Shown here: positions 59,685-64,000 of the stretch, piece by piece | Layout of the letters: each line of letters begins with the position of its first letter | Position numbering within the stretch: position 1 is the first letter of the stretch | NCBI RefSeq assembly: GCF_000002235.5 | Contig: NW_022145544.1 | Span: forward strand, 1,404,501 to 1,468,500 | Length of the DNA: 64,000 nt | Reading direction: 5' to 3' | Origin: Strongylocentrotus purpuratus | Lineage: Eukaryota; Echinodermata; Echinoidea; Camarodonta; Strongylocentrotidae | Notes under the pieces: generated by a model | Database searches by the model: none | What the model saw: only the letters and a program-made list of their open reading frames with translations | What the model was told of the DNA's origin: nothing | Made by a program: the position numbers and the translations under genes

Positions 59685-59802
59685 GCAGGCGGGCACGCAT
59701 GCGCGTAGTTAGCGACCGTAATAATGATCTTTATCGTCATAATGTGAATTAATGAAGATCTGAGATTATAGTCGCTAACTTCACGCAAGCGCGGCCCGCA
59801 AC
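59685..59802. repeat. 118-bp hairpin element
   Basis: The left arm GCGCGTAGTTAGCGACCGTA pairs with the right arm (TATAGTCGCTAACTTCACGC). Inner ATGATCTT and GAAGATCT blocks also pair. It lies upstream of the zinc-finger gene. Confidence 0.6.
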
Positions 59803-60584
59803 CCTTCGGCGGTATGGCATGCAATTGTATTGTAATTGTGCAGCAGTTTGTATTGAAACCTGTGTGAAAGTGTATATCATAATGTCTTCGTTTTTAGGAA
59901 AATACTCCAAAAAAGATAAGAGAATTGACACGAAAGGGGCAAGAAAGATAATGACTTTCAATCATGACCATTATTTATACAATTGGTGAAGATTTAGTTG
60001 ATTTTTTGGTATGTTTTAGTAGGGTATATCCATGCCAGAGTTACGATTCAAACTCTGGATATAATAGACTAGCGCCAAAAAATTATATATCTGATTGATT
60101 TTTTTGATTTTTTTATTATTATTTCAATAATTTTTTATCCATTCCAAAACAATACAAATCATTCTTAAGATTACAGTTTTTTTTTCATCTTGACATGATT
60201 GAATGGATTTCAATACATAGAATGTAAGATTGATGAAACAAAAATGAAAGCAATGATACACGTTTATAAAAAGTAACCCAATTACACTAACACCACACAC
60301 CGAGTCCGAGACTGAGCAAGCGCCTGGCCCCTGGCTTAAAAGTAACATTACACAAATAAGAAGACGTGGGCCAATATATAGAATGCCAATGCCGTACAGG
60401 CTGGATTTCGATGGAAATTAACGGGCTAATCCCTCATCACACTTGACAAAATTGTCCTTAATCCATCGGAGAATAATATCCTTTATTTCAAATGAAGAAA
60501 AAGTACTAAATTTGCAAATACTTTACCTCAAACTTCAGCAATTATTTGAGATCTTGATGTTCTTCTTTTCTTAGGGCTACAATC

Positions 60585-60615
60585 ACGCATGCGCAGAATG
60601 ACCCAAGCGGAAGTT
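60585..60615. promoter_or_regulatory. NRF1-like and ETS-like sites
   Basis: ACGCATGCGCA (60585-60595) fits the NRF1 consensus, and GCGGAAGTT (60607-60615) contains an ETS-type GGAA core. The pair is common in TATA-less housekeeping promoters and is the most promoter-like spot upstream of the zinc-finger gene. It rests on motif matching alone. Confidence 0.35.
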
Positions 60616-61329
60616 ATCCTCTCCGGCTTTTATTGGCCTAAAATTATAATGGGCCTGGGATGGATATTTTTGTTTACTATTCTCCTTATTGTCACCCACA
60701 AAGTTCAGTTGCGTAGCTACAGGTCCAAGGGGGAGGGGCACAGGGAGGCACGTGCCCCCATATATTACTCTTAAATACAAGTCTCACCACCTCTTTATTT
60801 ATGTACCCATCCAGCTACGTTCTCAAAACTCTGGCTTACTTGTTATTCCTAGGGTTACAACAAATTAGTACTGGGCCTTCATTATGGAATACTCTCCCTC
60901 GATGGATTACAAATAGCAGTTCTGGTGAAGTGTTAAAAACAATCTGAAGAAGTATCTGTTTAATTTAGCCTATAACTGATTACCATTACCTTTCATGTAC
61001 CTTTCCTATTGCACATTAATTTGTTTGTATATATTTTACATGTATTTCATCTTTTGCCGCAAAGCTGCGCCTTGAGCTTTTGTTTGTCAAGTGGATTTGG
61101 CGCCTTACAAATATTATGTATTATTATTATTATTATTTTATTGAACGTTAAATACGTATACCCCAAATCTCAAAACAATATATTAAAGTATATTTTGGAA
61201 TAAACGTCAACTTTAGAAAGGCTGCAAGATGCCCAAATATAATGAAAAGATCTGGGTATTTTGATGCAGCTCTCAAATTTTAGGAACGGGAGAGTTTCAG
61301 ACAGCGAAGTACATGAACATCCCCATATC

Positions 61330-62275
61330 AGGCGCGTACGCAGAGGGGGGGGGGGGGGGTTGGGGTTAGCCCCCCCCCCTCCCCTTCATTTTTTTTAATG
61401 TGTATGTTTATGGGGAAACCCCCCCCCCCCCTTTCAATTTTTGATTTTTGATTTTTGATTTTTTGATTTTTTTTAAATTATATTTTGGCAGATTATTTCT
61501 GGATGACCTAAAAAAGATGACCTTACCCCCCCCCCCACCCCCAAACGGAACGGAATGCCGATTGGTCAAATTTTCAAATTTCGGGACAAAAAAAAAAAGT
61601 CCTCTTAAAGAAAATGGGCACCGATCAGATTTTAAAGGGGCATTTATCGGAGATTAAAGGGGCACCTATCTAAAGTGAAAAGGAGAAGGGGCACTTATGA
61701 GAAGGGGGAATGGGCTCTTTTTTCAATGGGGCATTTATCATTAGGAAAAGGGGCACTTATTAAAAAGGAAAAGGGGCACATGTGAAAATATAAGGTGCGC
61801 TTATCCGAGTTAAAATGGGGGTAGTTATTAAAAGGGGAAGGGGCACTTATTACAAAGGAAAAGAGGTACTTGTCAAAGTACAAGTAGCACCTCTCATTTG
61901 AATAGGGCAATTATCAGAGGTGAAGGGGGCAATAATCAAAAGTGAAAAGAGGCACTTCTTATACCTGAAAAGGGGCACTTATAAGAATGGAAAACGGACA
62001 CTTATTGCAAAGGAAAGAGGGAACTTGTCGAAAGAAAAAGGGCATGTGTCCAAATAAAAGGGGCACTTTTTAGATTTGAAAAGGGGAAGAGGCACTTTTA
62101 CAAATTAATAGGGGCACTTGACAAAGTAAAAGGGACACTATTCCTATGTAAAAAGGAGCACTTCTTACAAAGTTAAAGGGGCACTCTTCCTTTGTAAAAA
62201 GGGGCACTTTTCGGGTGCTTTAAAAAGTGGGGGCACTGTGCCCCCAGCCCCCCCCCCCGGAGGGCCGCCTCTGTG
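61330..62275. repeat. G-run bounded degenerate minisatellite
   Basis: From about 61615 to 62230 the motif AAAGGGGCACTT recurs some twenty times with variable 10-25 bp spacers such as ATTA, ATCAGA or ACAAAG. The block is bounded by long G and C runs near 61348-61440 and 62245-62260. Frames across it are not coding. It is probably part of one mobile element, because the flanks GCGCGTACGCAGAGG and CCGGAGGGCCGCCTCTG resemble element ends. Confidence 0.7.
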
Positions 62276-62953
62276 TTTATTATTGACATTTTTCCATAAT
62301 ATAAAAGTGCAATTTTTCGGCGGTCGCTCGCAATATTTCAGATCCGGATAGCATATTTTCGGGCAAGAGGCCTTCACGGCCCTAACGCAAAAATGTCCGT
62401 ACGTATTATGTATACCTCCTATAAAAAGGGTGCCGTGACTAAAAACAGAAGGGGGGTTGAAAAACGCTGATCTATAGACTAAAGAACTGCTGGTATGATA
62501 TACAGTGATACGTTACAATATATATTACAATATAAAGTTTCCATATGATTCTGACCGTGCTCAGTCGAGCGAAGGCCGTATTACTATAGAAGTCAAAGTA
62601 CAAAATTTCATATCCGGATATAATTATGACGCGTCAGATACTGAAGTTTATCTTTACTATAGTTCATGGTTCGGTTGCCAGCACTTTTCTGTACGTGGAC
62701 TATATACAGTAGCCTACATAGAGTTTCTGATTTCACAAGCATACGGATGTGTACGTAAAGTACTCATTATTGTCTCTGCAGTAATGTATCAAGCACATCG
62801 CCAAGCAGAAAGGGGGCAATTTCTCTTCGCCTGCATGATATGAAATATTATATGTTCGTGAAAATATTAGATCTGAATCGAGGTTCATTAATTTATAACC
62901 GGCCACTGTGCAGTGTATGATTGTTTCGTTCGGTCGTCGTCTGCTGTGCCTAG

Positions 62954-63160
62954 ATGGCTATTGTCGACAAAGGTAAGCATTTAATCTTGTTTTGACATTG
63001 TCTTTGCGGTACCATATTACACCTATCAAGGTCTATTCTTTCAGGCCTATATCACGGAGCTTAACTAGAAATGTACCTGAATATATCATATTCTTTCAAA
63101 TTTGGATTTTCGGCCCACTATTGGTGGAACAAGTATGCAAAGATATAAGATACACTTCTC

Positions 63161-63196
<36 letters not shown>

Positions 63197-63899
63197 CTCT
63201 CTTTTTTTCACCGGCAATTTCCTCTTTTCGGATATTGTAGTGTAAAACATAATGCAAATATATGCATTGTTAGCATGGAGGTTAAATCAACATTTCGGTT
63301 AAAGGAGGATATCAACCTACTTGTAATACTCGGCAAACATAAGTATCCATGGAAATGCAGTGCAATATCAATGTAAATATCAATGTCAATCTGGGATTAA
63401 ACATTTTAAGTCAATACTGAAGAAAAAAACCTGTTTAAAAAATGGTATTATCATGATCAAAGTGGTAAAATGTAAACACGTTTTCTATGTTTTGTATAAT
63501 TATGTTCTGTAATACATCATGAAAGTAAAGATACTTATTGCATTAATATACACAAATAATATATTGCATTGGTATAACGTGTATTGTGTATCTTCATATT
63601 TCCCTTTCGTTTTTTAACCAATAAATATGCTTCCAGATAATTATATACGAAGAAATGAAGGACGTAGGAATGAATCTAGATGACAATAAATCATTTTACA
63701 GCAATCATCTTATCAATAATATGAGTAATGCTAAGTGTAGGCGATTTAGGGAGAGGGGGGGGGGGCGTTCTCTGTGGCAACTACACCTGGCTTAGCACTT
63801 GATCAGATTATATCATGTTTCCCCCTTCTGTCATTGTCATGCAGTGTAACGTCGATACTAGACCATCAACATGGCGACGTCAATCAAAAATATGCCCTG
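62954..63899 (+). other. tentative 5' exons of another + strand gene
   Basis: TTTATAA near 62890 is followed about 60 bp later by ATGGCTATTGTCGACAAAG and a GTAAGC donor (exon end 62972). A second exon-like piece, 63845-63899, follows ATGCAG, contains ATG at 63871 (MATSIKNMP) and ends at GTGAGT. Joined, the first ATG meets a stop after seven codons, so it would be an upstream frame and 63871 the main start. This is based on signals alone. Confidence 0.3.
63164..63193. repeat. CT dinucleotide repeat
   Basis: A run of about 15 CT units lies within the putative intron between 62972 and 63845. Confidence 0.9.
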
Positions 63900-64000
63900 G
63901 TGAGTTAATAATTATATTATTCTTTCTACAGTAGATAGATCTGGAAATGCCGGAGTGGTACAAAGTGAATCTTAAAGTACTTCGATATAAGAATTTGAAT

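Larger units (their letters stand above)
58709..60650 (-). other. upstream region of the zinc-finger gene
   Basis: No coding sequence is supported. It contains an inverted-repeat element at about 59224-59572, a hairpin at 59685-59802 and AT-rich filler. A possible promoter core lies near 60585-60615, listed separately. A 5' non-coding exon is expected but not located. Confidence 0.45.

Noticed and set aside
61448..62377. Short frames in the minisatellite region
   Set aside because: Repeated GTF/GAL-type codons come from the AAAGGGGCACTT motif, not from a gene.
62505..62843. 112-codon open frame
   Set aside because: Cys/Tyr-rich translation of AT-rich DNA with no domain, no splice context and no family resemblance.

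Overview
This is a eukaryotic, AT-rich, intron-rich chromosomal window with about 40 recognisable coding exons flanked by GT/AG splice sites. Gene content, exon structure and the many short inverted-repeat elements suggest a marine invertebrate deuterostome, most likely an echinoderm such as a sea urchin. The species call is an inference; the gene identifications rest on reading the translated exons.

Layout. (1) 15-8097 (+): the 3' part of a gene for an NKTR-type (natural killer tumour recognition, SR-rich cyclophilin) protein; the cyclophilin domain must lie upstream of the window. (2) 8098 to about 9915: its probable 3' UTR, followed by a gene-free, A-rich spacer to about 12.5 kb. (3) 13044-19819 (-): a complete six-exon translin (TSN) gene. 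(4) 21617-43000 (+): a complete ULK4 gene, 26 coding exons and 1291 codons, with a degenerate N-terminal kinase domain and a long helical-repeat C-terminal part. (5) 49923-58708 (-): a two-exon gene for a 2653-residue acidic, low-complexity protein ending in C2H2 zinc fingers. I do not recognise its family. (6) 58.7-64 kb: probable promoter, mobile-element debris, a degenerate minisatellite and a tentative first exon or two of another + strand gene.

Orientation. NKTR and TSN are tail to tail, TSN and ULK4 are head to head (about 1.8 kb between start codons), and ULK4 and the zinc-finger gene are tail to tail. NKTR and ULK4 are both on human 3p22.1, so their proximity here may be old linkage. 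The genes have no evident shared pathway: NKTR is a splicing-speckle type cyclophilin, translin is an RNA/DNA-binding octamer subunit, ULK4 is a pseudokinase linked to microtubules and cilia, and the last gene looks nuclear.

The most unusual structure is in ULK4. A 178-181 bp segment holding the end of exon 9 and its splice donor is repeated in tandem seven times (27.9-29.24 kb). Four downstream copies form 99-nt, phase 0-0, stop-free blocks preceded by an AG. Three of these also keep an intact donor, so they could be spliced as in-frame cassette exons. Introns and spacers are littered with small terminal-inverted-repeat elements in several families. One is a piggyBac-like TTAA element, one is nested inside another, one forms the upstream part of an ULK4 splice acceptor, and one with perfect 57-bp arms sits 33 nt after the zinc-finger stop codon.
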